A DNA stretch of 54,887 bases from Azospirillum thermophilum (GCF_003130795.1 NZ_CP029360.1:1-54887), one strand, 5' to 3'. Shown: positions 22,535 through 29,739, numbered from the stretch's first letter. Translations and numbers: made by a program. Notes: generated by a model not told the origin, from the letters alone.

Positions 22535-22786
22535 ATGCCACAGGCGAAGATGACCGCCACCGAGATCACCGTCGCCGCAGCGAAGCGGCGGCTCGAGCCC
22601 TACTTCCTGGAGTGCCTGGGGGAGATCGCGCGCCGGGCCGGTCTGTCGAGCGGTGATGCACTGCTGGCGACGCTGGCGGCTGATCAGGTGCCGGCGACAG
22701 TGCGGAAAGTCCGCGAGTTCGTGATCTGCTATTACCGCGCCATGGCGCGCGGTGAAGTCGCCTTGGACGGCCCCACGGTCCATTGA
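22535..22786 (+). CDS. Hypothetical protein
   Basis: 83 residues from ATG 22535 (AGGAG nine bases upstream). Helical sequence (VAAAKRRLEPYFLECLGEIA, LLATLAADQVPATVRKVREF). The stop overlaps the excisionase-like start (TGATG). No family recognised. Confidence 0.55.
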   Translation: MPQAKMTATEITVAAAKRRLEPYFLECLGEIARRAGLSSGDALLATLAADQVPATVRKVREFVICYYRAMARGEVALDGPTVH

Positions 22787-23178
22787 TGGCCACCAAGCCC
22801 GAGTTGCCCCAACTGTTCGATGAGGTGGAGCTGGCGCGCCGGATCGGCGTTCCGGCCGAGCTGCTGTGCATGGAGCGCCAGGCCGGCCGGCTGTCCTACT
22901 ACGCGATCGGCGGCGGTTACTGGTATACCGCCGAGATCGTTCAGGCTTGGCTCGCAAGGGTGAGGGAATGCCCAGAAAAAATTCCGGCCCCCACCTCGTC
23001 TGGCTCAAGAAGCGCAAGAAATACTACATCTCCTACACCGAAAAAGGACGTAGCCGCCTCGTCTCCACGGGTGCGGGAGATCGCGGCCGGGCTCAAGCAG
23101 CGCTCGCGGAATTCCTCGCGACCAGATCAACCGCAGCGGACCCCGCTGCTGGTCGTCTCCGGGGGCCCGCAGAATTGA
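22786..23178 (+). CDS. xis: Excisionase-like MerR/AlpA HTH protein
   Basis: 130 residues. The first ~63 residues form an AlpA/Xis-type winged helix: LFDEVELARRIGVPAELLCM, RQAGRLSYYAIGGGYWYTAE, IVQAWLARVRECPEK. The rest is Ser/Pro/Arg-rich and is encoded entirely inside the integrase gene in another frame (211-base overlap). It would direct excision with the integrase. Either the C-terminus is a dispensable read-on, or a stop has been lost by a frameshift. Confidence 0.65.
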   Translation: MATKPELPQLFDEVELARRIGVPAELLCMERQAGRLSYYAIGGGYWYTAEIVQAWLARVRECPEKIPAPTSSGSRSARNTTSPTPKKDVAASSPRVREIAAGLKQRSRNSSRPDQPQRTPLLVVSGGPQN

Positions 23179-24056
23179 CGGTCGAGCAGGCCCTGGTCTG
23201 GTACGCCCTCGAACATGGGCCCGACGTGCGCGCCACGAAGGCGATCGGCGTGGCGATCGAGCACCTGTCCGCGTGGTGGGGCACCCGCACCGTTGCCGAC
23301 GTCACCAGGGCCACCGTGTCGGCGTACCGCCGGCACCGGGAGAGCACCGGCCGCGGCCGCGGCTTGACCAGGGAGCAGCCGGCGGCTGGCGTCGCGCCGG
23401 CGACGGTCGACCGGGAACTGGTGGTGCTGCGTGCCGCCCTGCGCTGGGCCCATGCCGTCGGCCGCCTGACGATGGTCCCGAAGATAGAGGCCGGCACGGA
23501 ACGCCCGCCGCGCGACCGCTGGCTGACCGTCTCGGAGGCTGCGCAGCTGCTGTGGACGGCCCGGCGATCGCCGCCGCACATCCTGCTCTTCACCGCGCTC
23601 GCGCTCTACACAGGGGCCCGCCACTCGGCGATCGTCGAACTGACGTGGGATCGGGTGGACCTGCAGGCCGGGATGATCCGCTACCTGCCGACCGGCCGCA
23701 GCCAGACGGCGAAGCAGCGGCCGACCGTTCCGATCCCGCGGCCGTTGCTGATCCTGCTGCGGAAAGCCCGCAAGACGGCGGCCAACCCCTTCGTGATCAC
23801 CTGGCGCGGCCGGCCGGTGGAGAGCTGCCGCACCGGGTTCCGCACGGTGGCTGCCCGCGCAGGTCTCGCCGGCGTGACGCCCCACGTGCTGCGCCATACC
23901 GCCGGCACATGGATGGCCCAGCGCGGCGTCGATACTTGGCAGATCAGCGGCTTCCTGGGCCACACCGAGGCCCGGACCACCGCCCTCTACAAGCACCACA
24001 GCCCAGAGTACCTGGACCAGGCCCGGGCGGCCATGGAGGGCCGCCGGCGCCGCTGA
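22968..24056 (+). CDS. int: Phage-type tyrosine integrase
   Basis: 362 residues from ATG 22968 with GAGGGA just before. A short arm-binding N-terminus (LVWLKKRKKYYISYTEKGRS) is followed by the core-binding domain (about 70-175) and the catalytic domain with R218 (YTGARHS), H306 and R309 (HVLRHT), H332 (LGHTE) and Y341 (TALYKH). Complete phage integrase. Preceded by an excisionase-like gene. It differs from the Xer-like recombinase at 7177. No attP core can be named from this sequence alone. Confidence 0.9.
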   Translation: MPRKNSGPHLVWLKKRKKYYISYTEKGRSRLVSTGAGDRGRAQAALAEFLATRSTAADPAAGRLRGPAELTVEQALVWYALEHGPDVRATKAIGVAIEHLSAWWGTRTVADVTRATVSAYRRHRESTGRGRGLTREQPAAGVAPATVDRELVVLRAALRWAHAVGRLTMVPKIEAGTERPPRDRWLTVSEAAQLLWTARRSPPHILLFTALALYTGARHSAIVELTWDRVDLQAGMIRYLPTGRSQTAKQRPTVPIPRPLLILLRKARKTAANPFVITWRGRPVESCRTGFRTVAARAGLAGVTPHVLRHTAGTWMAQRGVDTWQISGFLGHTEARTTALYKHHSPEYLDQARAAMEGRRRR

Positions 24057-24064
24057 AGCTCTGC

Positions 24065-24766
24065 ATGGAGTTGACGCGCATGGCAAGAGACCTCGACCTC
24101 GACCGGAAGATCAGGCGGGCCGCCGCCAAGGGCATGCCCATCGAGGAGATCTGCGCCCGCTACCAGCTGGCGCTGCAGCGCGTCGTGCGGGTTCTGCCGA
24201 TGGTTCCGGCGCCGCCCGCGGCGGCCGTTGTTGAGCCTGTCGCCGCACCGGTACCGGAGCCCCCTGCTGTGACACCGGTAGTCGCGCCGGAACCGATTCA
24301 AGACGTCGACCTTGCGCCGCTGCCCCCGGACGACACCCGGCTGCTTGATTACCTGCGCCGTGTTGCACAGGGCAACCTGCCCTGCCCGTCCCTGACGACC
24401 CTGGGCGACCTGGTTGGGAGAGGCGACAACTGGGCAGCCGCCGCCCTGCAGCGGTTGGAGGCCAGCCGCCACATCGTCGTGGAGCGACGCGCCGGCGGAC
24501 GGCGCCGGATCAAGGTCGACGGGCTATGGAGCGACTGGAGTGCAAGCAACTGGCGCCGCACGAGAATGGCGCCACCCGCCAGCGAAACGCTGATCGACCA
24601 GGCGCGCCGTCACCTCATGAGCCGGGACCACGTGGTGGTCGGTGCTGGTGAGGGACTCTACAAGATCAACGGCCGCATTCGATCCGCAGATGAGCTGGTC
24701 GCCATGGCCAACCGGTCGCTCGCGGCGATAGGAAAGCAGCCGCTTTCGACTGCAGGGCCATCCTGA
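24065..24766 (+). CDS. Two-domain HTH protein with Pro/Ala linker
   Basis: 233 residues from ATG 24065, 8 bases after the integrase stop. N-terminal helix-turn-helix (KIRRAAAKGMPIEEICARYQ), a Pro/Ala/Val linker at about 43-80, a winged-helix region (LGDLVGRGDNWAAAALQRLE, HIVVERRAGGRRRIKVDG) and a C-terminal domain (LYKINGRIRSADELVAMAN). Likely a regulator. A small GcrA-like or replication role is possible but not shown. Confidence 0.6.
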   Translation: MELTRMARDLDLDRKIRRAAAKGMPIEEICARYQLALQRVVRVLPMVPAPPAAAVVEPVAAPVPEPPAVTPVVAPEPIQDVDLAPLPPDDTRLLDYLRRVAQGNLPCPSLTTLGDLVGRGDNWAAAALQRLEASRHIVVERRAGGRRRIKVDGLWSDWSASNWRRTRMAPPASETLIDQARRHLMSRDHVVVGAGEGLYKINGRIRSADELVAMANRSLAAIGKQPLSTAGPS

Positions 24767-24815
24767 ACCACACATAGGGTCGTCCCGATAGCGGATAGCT
24801 AAGCTGGAAGGCAAA

Positions 24816-24838
24816 GGGTATGGGTTGCACTCATACCC
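24816..24838 (+). promoter_or_regulatory. Operator-like repeat before PD-(D/E)XK gene
   Basis: GGGTATG (24816-24822) and CATACCC (24832-24838) form a 7-bp inverted pair 27-49 bases upstream of the ATG at 24865. Position suggests regulation of that gene. Confidence 0.35.
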
Positions 24839-24864
24839 GCATACCGGAAAGTTAGGGGGCGACC

Positions 24865-25527
24865 ATGGGGAAGGTACAACCAAACTACCAGCAGAAGCTC
24901 TTTGACGATGCCGAACTGGAGCTGCCGCAGCATGACGCAATCGTGCGGTGGGTGGATCGGCTGATCCGGGAACGGCCGTGTGCACTACTGGACATGGTCG
25001 GACTTGGTTACACAGTGGATGAGGATGGGGGGCCACGGGGTTGGCAGTACCTAGAGCCGTACATTGACCATCACCAATGCGGTCAGCTTACGTACGAGAC
25101 CTACAGGGAAACCCTGGAATGGGCGACCGGCCACCAGCCACCAGAACCCACGCCACCATCAATTAGGATCGGTAAACCGATCTGGGAAGAAATCGTCCAG
25201 AACAGAGGCGGCCACGACGTGGGTGCTGTCGACTTGGTAACGTACATCTTCAGGCGGTCGATTGGTCTGAGAGTTGAGCTTCTCTGGAACCAAACCAGAC
25301 AGTCCACTTGGGAGGAAGGATCTGAGCAGAGAATTCGAGTAGCATTCGAGGCAAAGACCAGGATTCCTGCCGTAGGAAAGCTGCTGCGCCAGATCCAGCT
25401 CTACCGCAAGCACTGGCCGGGGACGGTGTTCGTGGTGGTAGCGCCAGCGAGCGAGTTCCGCGGTGAAACACGACAGATCCTTGAACAGCAGGGCGTGATC
25501 CCGTTGATCTATCAGTCGAACCAATAG
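24865..25527 (+). CDS. PD-(D/E)XK nuclease-like protein
   Basis: 220 residues with base composition clearly AT-richer than its neighbours. The C-terminal third reads IRVAFEAKTRIPAVGKLLRQ, then IQLYRKHW, GTVFVVVAPASEF and ILEQQGVIPLIY. The ExK (FEAK) after a β-strand, a following helix and a hydrophobic strand fit the PD-(D/E)XK restriction-like fold; the partner acidic residue is probably earlier. Alone between an HTH gene and BrnTA, it looks like horizontally acquired cargo, perhaps defence. Confidence 0.55.
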   Translation: MGKVQPNYQQKLFDDAELELPQHDAIVRWVDRLIRERPCALLDMVGLGYTVDEDGGPRGWQYLEPYIDHHQCGQLTYETYRETLEWATGHQPPEPTPPSIRIGKPIWEEIVQNRGGHDVGAVDLVTYIFRRSIGLRVELLWNQTRQSTWEEGSEQRIRVAFEAKTRIPAVGKLLRQIQLYRKHWPGTVFVVVAPASEFRGETRQILEQQGVIPLIYQSNQ

Positions 25528-25617
25528 AGGATTGGCGCCATTGCGGCGGGCATAAAGACAGGGGTGCGAACGGGCGTCCGGGGAGCAGCCGTGACGCCGG
25601 TTCACTAAGGGGGAATA

Positions 25618-25932
25618 TTAGGCGCGCTTGGCCTTTTCGTGCTCCATGTATGCCCGGAGCACGTTGTTAATCTTGGTCTGGTAGCGGTCGCTGTTGCCGC
25701 GAAACCACTCCAACACGTCCCGATCCAGTCGAATGCTAACCGCCTGTTTATTAACAGGTTCGACAACGCGCGCAGTTTTAAACCACGTGTCGTCGGCTAG
25801 AGGAGCGGCATCGGGGTCGCTTTTCACGGCGACCTCGATGTCGGCATCCGTCTGGGCGTCGAACTTCGACCAGTCAGCTGGCTGAGTCCGGGGCGTGGCC
25901 AAGGAGCGCCGAATGATACGCTCGTTGTTCAC
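25618..25932 (-). CDS. brnA: BrnA-type antitoxin
   Basis: 104 residues from GTG 25932, picked because GGAAGG lies 9 bases upstream and the protein opens NNERIIRRSL. The BrnA pattern is present: WFKTARVVEPVNKQAVSIRL, DRDVLEWFRGNSDRYQTKIN, then NVLRAYMEHEKAKRA, a ribbon-helix-helix DNA-binding end. It overlaps the toxin gene by 59 bases. It would bind BrnT and repress the operon. Confidence 0.9.
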   Translation of the reverse strand: MNNERIIRRSLATPRTQPADWSKFDAQTDADIEVAVKSDPDAAPLADDTWFKTARVVEPVNKQAVSIRLDRDVLEWFRGNSDRYQTKINNVLRAYMEHEKAKRA

Positions 25933-26170
25933 GTTTGTTCGCCTTCCTTGCTGAGATGATGCGACAGACATTGCCGCGCCAAGTGTGGACCACCGCCAGG
26001 AGGCGACCATCCACGTGACCGAAAGTCACAAACCGAGTTTCCGTACCATAATCGCGGAGATCAGGCCGCACTATGGTAGGACCTTCAAATACATACATCG
26101 CGTCATCAAAACGAACGCCGTGCTTTAGATAGTTGCGTTCGTTCTTTTCATCATCCCACTCGAATTCCAT
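25874..26170 (-). CDS. brnT: BrnT toxin
   Basis: 98 residues. Classic BrnT ribonuclease: FEWDDEKNERNYLKHGVRFD at the start, FEGPTIVRPDLRDYGTETRF in the middle, and VCRIISARKANKREQRAYH as the C-terminal signature. The toxin precedes the antitoxin, as in the family. The C-terminal extension past the signature lies in the overlap with brnA. An inverted repeat at 26198-26213 is a likely operator. Confidence 0.93.
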   Translation of the reverse strand: MEFEWDDEKNERNYLKHGVRFDDAMYVFEGPTIVRPDLRDYGTETRFVTFGHVDGRLLAVVHTWRGNVCRIISARKANKREQRAYHSALLGHAPDSAS

Positions 26171-26197
26171 GTTGTTTCTCTTAACGGTTTGATAGGA

Positions 26198-26213
26198 AAG
26201 CTATTTCTAGCTT
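26198..26213 (-). promoter_or_regulatory. brnTA operator candidate
   Basis: AAGCTA, four bases, TAGCTT: a perfect 6-bp inverted pair 28-43 bases upstream of the brnT start, the expected place for BrnA autorepression. Confidence 0.5.
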
Positions 26214-26249
26214 GGCAGTGAGACATGACAGACACCCTACGTCTGGTTG

Positions 26250-26291
26250 AAAAAGCTCCCGCTGTGCCAGTTAAGGCCATTCGGCGGGAGC
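26250..26291 (-). terminator. Leftward terminator-like hairpin
   Basis: GCTCCCGC (26255-26262) and GCGGGAGC (26284-26291) pair across 21 bases. On the minus strand the stem is followed by TTTTTC. It would stop leftward transcription before brnTA. The long loop is unusual. Confidence 0.5.
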
Positions 26292-26297
26292 ACTTTC

Positions 26298-26472
26298 TGT
26301 ATATACACTCGCGTATACAAATGTCAATCGCGGCTTGGCAGGCCTATTCTGGAACTGCTGCGAACGGTCCCTTTTAGAGGGACCGTTGCCATAGCCAAAC
26401 CCCTTGATTGTCTTCACAATTTTCTTGGATGTCCGCGTTACCGTCGGCGCTTCCCGGTAGGCGCTGACGGTG
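26298..26472. other. Non-coding structured stretch between brnTA and hicAB
   Basis: The 26171-26651 gap has no supported gene. Besides listed sites it contains the palindrome TGTATATACA (26298-26307), a perfect 9-bp hairpin AACGGTCCC / GGGACCGTT (26363-26371, 26379-26387; loop TTTTAGA) and an imperfect CCGTCGGCGC / GCGCTGACGG stem near 26440-26472. Could be a small RNA, an attachment region or insulating terminators. Confidence 0.4.
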
Positions 26473-26572
26473 GCTTCCAGCTGCGCCCGCTGACCCGGCC
26501 CGGCCCGCGACCGCCAGCCGCAGCCCCCGCCGGCGATGCCACCACGTCCTCGTCACCTCACCGACAGAATAG

Positions 26573-26623
26573 GGCAGATCTGCCACTTTTCTTGTTGACG
26601 GCATGGGGCAGATCTGCCATATT
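26573..26623 (+). promoter_or_regulatory. hicAB promoter with two operator palindromes
   Basis: GGCAGATCTGCC occurs twice (26573-26584 and 26607-26618), 34 bases centre to centre. TTGACG (26595-26600) and CATATT (26618-26623) are 17 bases apart as -35/-10. The second palindrome covers the spacer and abuts the -10. The HicB HTH domain is the likely repressor. The plan is the same as at 4626-4677. Confidence 0.8.
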
Positions 26624-26651
26624 CCTCACATCAGCAACGAGCGAGGGAGAC

Positions 26652-26861
26652 ATGCCAACGAAACCACGGGTCCTCGCCGCCGCCATCAAGCGGGTCGGCG
26701 GAGTGATCAAGAACAAGTCCAGCGGTCACAAGATCGCAGTCCACCAGGGGCGTAAGGCCGACATCCCATTTCATGGCGGCGGTTACGAACTCTCCGACAG
26801 GCTGGTGGACAAGATCCTGACGAGTTTGAGCCTTTCACGGAAGGACGTTGGCCTGGAGTGA
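26652..26861 (+). CDS. hicA: HicA-type toxin (mRNA interferase)
   Basis: 69 residues from ATG 26652 with GAGGGAGA upstream. A small dsRBD-like protein: RVLAAAIKRVGGVIKNKSSG, the family His in GHKIAVH, then YELSDRLVDKILTSLSLS. Known HicA proteins cleave mRNA; the SGHKI segment carries the catalytic His. Followed by hicB 75 bases later under one promoter. Confidence 0.85.
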   Translation: MPTKPRVLAAAIKRVGGVIKNKSSGHKIAVHQGRKADIPFHGGGYELSDRLVDKILTSLSLSRKDVGLE

Positions 26862-26936
26862 TCCAGGCCAACGGCCCCACAGCAGATAGTCGAGACCATC
26901 GCCGGAATTTGCCGGCACCGCCAAGGAGGGCGACCC

Positions 26937-27356
26937 ATGATCTATCCCATCGTGTTCGACGAGGAGGGCGGCACCGTCATCGCCTCCGTCCCCGATCTGC
27001 CGGGCACCCACGACGAAGGCGCGACGCGCGAGGAGGCGGCCGAGCGGGTGCGGCAGGCCGCCCTCGCCATGATCCAATCCCTGATCGACGATCGCGAGGC
27101 GGTGCCCGATCCGTCGCCGGCCGACGGCCGGCCGGTGATCGTCCTGCCGTCGCAGGCCTGGACCAAGGTGCTGCTCCACCGCGCGCTGCGCGACCGCGGC
27201 TGGCGCAAGGCCGACCTCGCCCGCGCCATCGGCGCCGACCAGAAAGCGGTGAACCGCCTGTTCAGCTTGTTCCACGCCTCCCGCTGGGACCAGGTGGACG
27301 AGGCCTTCCGCGCGCTGGGCAAGACCTTCATGCCCGATGTCCGCGACGCCGCCTGA
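26937..27356 (+). CDS. hicB: HicB-type antitoxin with HTH domain
   Basis: 139 residues with AGGAGGG upstream. The degenerate RNase H-like HicB fold is visible at the start (MIYPIVFDEEGGTVIASVPD, LPGTHDEGATREEAAERV, ALAMIQSLIDD). A C-terminal XRE-like DNA-binding domain follows (LRDRGWRKADLARAIGADQK, AVNRLFSLFH). It neutralises HicA and represses the operon through the palindromes upstream. Confidence 0.9.
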   Translation: MIYPIVFDEEGGTVIASVPDLPGTHDEGATREEAAERVRQAALAMIQSLIDDREAVPDPSPADGRPVIVLPSQAWTKVLLHRALRDRGWRKADLARAIGADQKAVNRLFSLFHASRWDQVDEAFRALGKTFMPDVRDAA

Positions 27357-27414
27357 ACAGCCGTGACGCGGGCGCCCACTGGACGAGCAGTGCGCGGCAC
27401 GCCTCGCGCAGACC

Positions 27415-27555
27415 ATGCACCGCCGTCGTCACCCGTGGGCCAACGCGCCGGAGGAGGCCGCCGGGCTCGCCCGGGCCGGCCGCCGGCGGGTCCTGGCCCT
27501 GTGGGAGGAGACGGCCGGCTGCTTCGCGCCGGCAGCAATGGATTACGGGGGATGA
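27415..27555 (+). CDS. Possible small basic protein
   Basis: 46 residues (MHRRRHPWANAPEEAAGLAR, then RRVLALWEETAGCF). Its stop overlaps an ATG just before the XRE gene start. No clear ribosome-binding site. Amphipathic and plausibly real, but weakly supported. Confidence 0.35.
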   Translation: MHRRRHPWANAPEEAAGLARAGRRRVLALWEETAGCFAPAAMDYGG

Positions 27556-27557
27556 GA

Positions 27558-27851
27558 ATGACCAGCACTGTGCTACCGCCGCATCACCCGCTGGAGATCG
27601 GCCGGCGGCTTCACGCGACCCGGCTTGGGCTGAACCTGAAGTCGACGGAAATCGCGGAGGCGATCGGCATCACAACTCAGGCCTGGTCGCAGTATGAGGC
27701 GGGCTCGCGACGCGCCTCGCTGGACGTCGGCTTGGCGCTTTCCAATCGGTTTCGGATTCCGCTGGACTGGATTTACCGGGGGGAGCTGGCGTCGGTGCCG
27801 TACAGCTTGGCGCAAGAGATCATGCGCCATATGGCCGGCGATCAGGCTTGA
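27558..27851 (+). CDS. XRE-family regulator
   Basis: 97 residues from ATG 27558. Helix-turn-helix RRLHATRLGLNLKSTEIAEA then TQAWSQYEAGSRRASLDVGL, ending RFRIPLDWIYRGELASVPYS. It shares the LDWIYRG end with the 18793 protein, implying a common origin. Adjacent to toxin-antitoxin and zinc-ribbon genes. Targets unknown. Confidence 0.75.
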   Translation: MTSTVLPPHHPLEIGRRLHATRLGLNLKSTEIAEAIGITTQAWSQYEAGSRRASLDVGLALSNRFRIPLDWIYRGELASVPYSLAQEIMRHMAGDQA

Positions 27852-27897
27852 GGCGGCTCTCTTTCCAGACGGAAACTGTTCCGCTATTGTTCCTGTC

Positions 27898-28272
27898 ATG
27901 TGGTGGGGACCGGACATCAGCGGCCTGACGCCGCTCTACGCCGACACGGCGATCGAGACGCTGCGGCGCTGCGGGATCACGCGCCTGCGCGCCTTCTGCG
28001 TGGCGCCGGGCTGCACCCATTGGGAGTGGCTGAGGGTCGAGGAGCTGCTGCGGCGCCTCCACCCGGGCACCATGTTGGTGCAGTTGGCCCGCCGCTGCGT
28101 CTGCCGAATTTGCGGCGCCCACGGCTGCCACGTCGAGATTGCCGACCCGCCGCGCGCCGGCACCGACGGCTATCGGGAATGGCTGGAGACCGAGGTCCGG
28201 AAGGCCGAGGCCCTCCTCGCCTGGGCCTATAGCGACGAAAACCGGTTCCGGCTTGGCCGGCCGGTGCCGTAG
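27898..28272 (+). CDS. Zinc-ribbon protein, first of tandem paralogues
   Basis: 124 residues from ATG 27898; no ribosome-binding site, perhaps leaderless (TATTGT seven bases before). Cys pattern: CVAPGCTHWEWL, then CVCRICGAHGCHVEI, probably one or two zinc sites. Then GYREWLETEVRKAEALLAWA. Aligns along its length with the next protein (GC.H, RRC..C..RGCH, GY..WL..EV). Function unknown. Confidence 0.6.
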   Translation: MWWGPDISGLTPLYADTAIETLRRCGITRLRAFCVAPGCTHWEWLRVEELLRRLHPGTMLVQLARRCVCRICGAHGCHVEIADPPRAGTDGYREWLETEVRKAEALLAWAYSDENRFRLGRPVP

Positions 28273-28274
28273 CC

Positions 28275-28610
28275 ATGCCGCGACCAACACGGACCTTCGG
28301 GTACTGGTCCTTGGAGCACTGGTGGCGGGCCGGCTGCCGCGCCGTCGAGATCCACTGCACCGCCCCGGGCTGCGGGCACGCGGCCGAGGTGCCGCTGGCC
28401 GACCTGCTACGCCAGGTCGGGCACCAGGCAAGTTTCGTCGCCATCGCCCGGGCGGCCAGGTGTCGGCGGTGCCGGCGGCGCGGCTGCCACGCCCAGCCCG
28501 GAGAGCTGCCGGGCGAAGGCGACCCGGGGTACGAGGATTGGCTGGCGCAGGAGGTCGAGCGCTGCGAAACTTTCCTGCGCCGAGCCGGCCGGCTATCCCC
28601 CGAGGGGTAA
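28275..28610 (+). CDS. Zinc-ribbon protein, second of tandem paralogues
   Basis: 111 residues, two bases after the previous stop. CTAPGCGHAAEVPLADLLRQ, ARCRRCRRRGCHAQPGELPG and GYEDWLAQEVERCETFLRRA mirror its neighbour. A duplicated gene pair with conserved Cys spacing. Nucleic-acid binding is likely, specific role unknown. The C-terminus faces the convergent lysis genes. Confidence 0.6.
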   Translation: MPRPTRTFGYWSLEHWWRAGCRAVEIHCTAPGCGHAAEVPLADLLRQVGHQASFVAIARAARCRRCRRRGCHAQPGELPGEGDPGYEDWLAQEVERCETFLRRAGRLSPEG

Positions 28611-28635
28611 GGGCCGCCGGCAGTCGCGGCGGCCC
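28611..28635. terminator. Bidirectional terminator candidate
   Basis: GGGCCGCC (28611-28618) and GGCGGCCC (28628-28635) form a perfect 8-bp stem with a 9-base loop between convergent genes. No T-run either side. Confidence 0.4.
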
Positions 28636-28642
28636 TGCCCTC

Positions 28643-29482
28643 TCACAGCGACGTCGCGCGGCGTTCCCGGACGAGCGCCATGATAGTGGCGACCAGCGCG
28701 ACCGCTAGCACGCCAGCCGCGACCAGCGGCCCCTTGGCCAGCAGCCCCTGCCAGACGTCGACGACGCCGGCGACCTGCTGCTGCGCGACCTGCACCTGGT
28801 CGGCCACCTGTTGTGCCTGCTGCGCCACCTGGAGCGCCGGCGTCACCAGCTCGCTGACCAGCGTCAGTGCGCCACCGACGGCGAGACCACCGGCGGCGAC
28901 CCGGCCCGGCGCGGACTGCGCGACCGGCGGCGGCCCGACCGGCTCGACCGCCTGCGCAATCGGCGCCTCGGCCGTGGCCGCGGCCAGCGACACCCCCTCG
29001 AACAGCGCCCGCTCGGCCTGGCGCCGCTTGACCAGGCCGGGCAGGACCCGACCACCCCCCTTGATCCACTTGCCGAATTCGGCGGCGGCCCCGTCGAAAT
29101 CGCCGCGGTTCAGCTTGACGCGCATGGTGGAGGGCTTGCCGTTGCGCAGCTGCACGAAGCCGTCCTTGCCGGGGTCCTTTCCGGAGGCCGCGCGGCCGGC
29201 GCCGACGTTGAACACGAAGCTGACCAGCGCCCCATACTGGCCGGGCGTGAGGGGCACGGTGACCGCCCGGTCGACGATCGCCGCCGCCTCGGCCAAGTCG
29301 GTCTGCAGCAGCTCCTCGGCGCGCGCCGGCGTGATGCGGTCGCCGAGCTGGACGCCGCCGGTGTGGCCGTAGCCGATGGTCGGGACGCCGGCGGGGCAGA
29401 GGTAGGCGGTCAGCTTCAGCGACTCCGACTCCTTGATGAGCGGCAGGATGAGCGGCAGCGACGCCGCGAACAGCGGGTTCAT
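28643..29482 (-). CDS. Endolysin (GH24 lysozyme) with C-terminal membrane segment
   Basis: 279 residues from ATG 29482 (AAGGA upstream). The lysozyme domain occupies about 1-155 with E20, C29 and T35 in the E-x8-(D/C)-x5-T arrangement (AYLCPAGVPTIGYGHT), the Cys variant known in phage lysozymes. GALVSFVFNVGAG and LPGLVKRRQAERALF complete the family. A Gln/Ala-rich region (LQVAQQAQQVADQVQVAQQQ) and a transmembrane helix (LVAAGVLAVALVATIMALV) follow, so the enzyme may be membrane-tethered. Partner: the small membrane protein just upstream. Confidence 0.88.
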   Translation of the reverse strand: MNPLFAASLPLILPLIKESESLKLTAYLCPAGVPTIGYGHTGGVQLGDRITPARAEELLQTDLAEAAAIVDRAVTVPLTPGQYGALVSFVFNVGAGRAASGKDPGKDGFVQLRNGKPSTMRVKLNRGDFDGAAAEFGKWIKGGGRVLPGLVKRRQAERALFEGVSLAAATAEAPIAQAVEPVGPPPVAQSAPGRVAAGGLAVGGALTLVSELVTPALQVAQQAQQVADQVQVAQQQVAGVVDVWQGLLAKGPLVAAGVLAVALVATIMALVRERRATSL

Positions 29483-29532
29483 GGTCATTCCTTCAGGTTG
29501 GGCCGGCGGCGCCGGCCGAGGGGTGCGGTCGA

Positions 29533-29721
29533 TCACCACCAGCGACTGGTGCCGGTGGCGCGCGAACGCCATTCGCGCCAAGCGATCGCCAGGCGGATCA
29601 GGACGAGGGCGAAGCCGCCGGCCGCGGTGGCGAAGGTCAGCCAGCCCTGCAGGTAGACCACCCAGAGAGGCATCGTGGCGGCCGCCGTGCCGGCGGTGAG
29701 GTCGGTGACGGAGCGGATCAC
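29533..29721 (-). CDS. Holin candidate
   Basis: 62 residues from GTG 29721 with GGAGG six bases upstream. One or two hydrophobic segments (TMPLWVVYLQGWLTFATAAG, FALVLIRLAIAW) and a basic C-terminus (REWRSRATGTSRWW), as in small holins. It directly precedes the endolysin in the same direction. Confidence 0.65.
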   Translation of the reverse strand: MIRSVTDLTAGTAAATMPLWVVYLQGWLTFATAAGGFALVLIRLAIAWREWRSRATGTSRWW

Positions 29722-29739
29722 AGAAGTCCTCCGGGCATG

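Noticed and set aside
26255..26291. tRNA or tRNA-derived attachment site
   Set aside because: The 8-bp stem with a 21-base loop has no cloverleaf arms or anticodon loop; better read as a leftward terminator.
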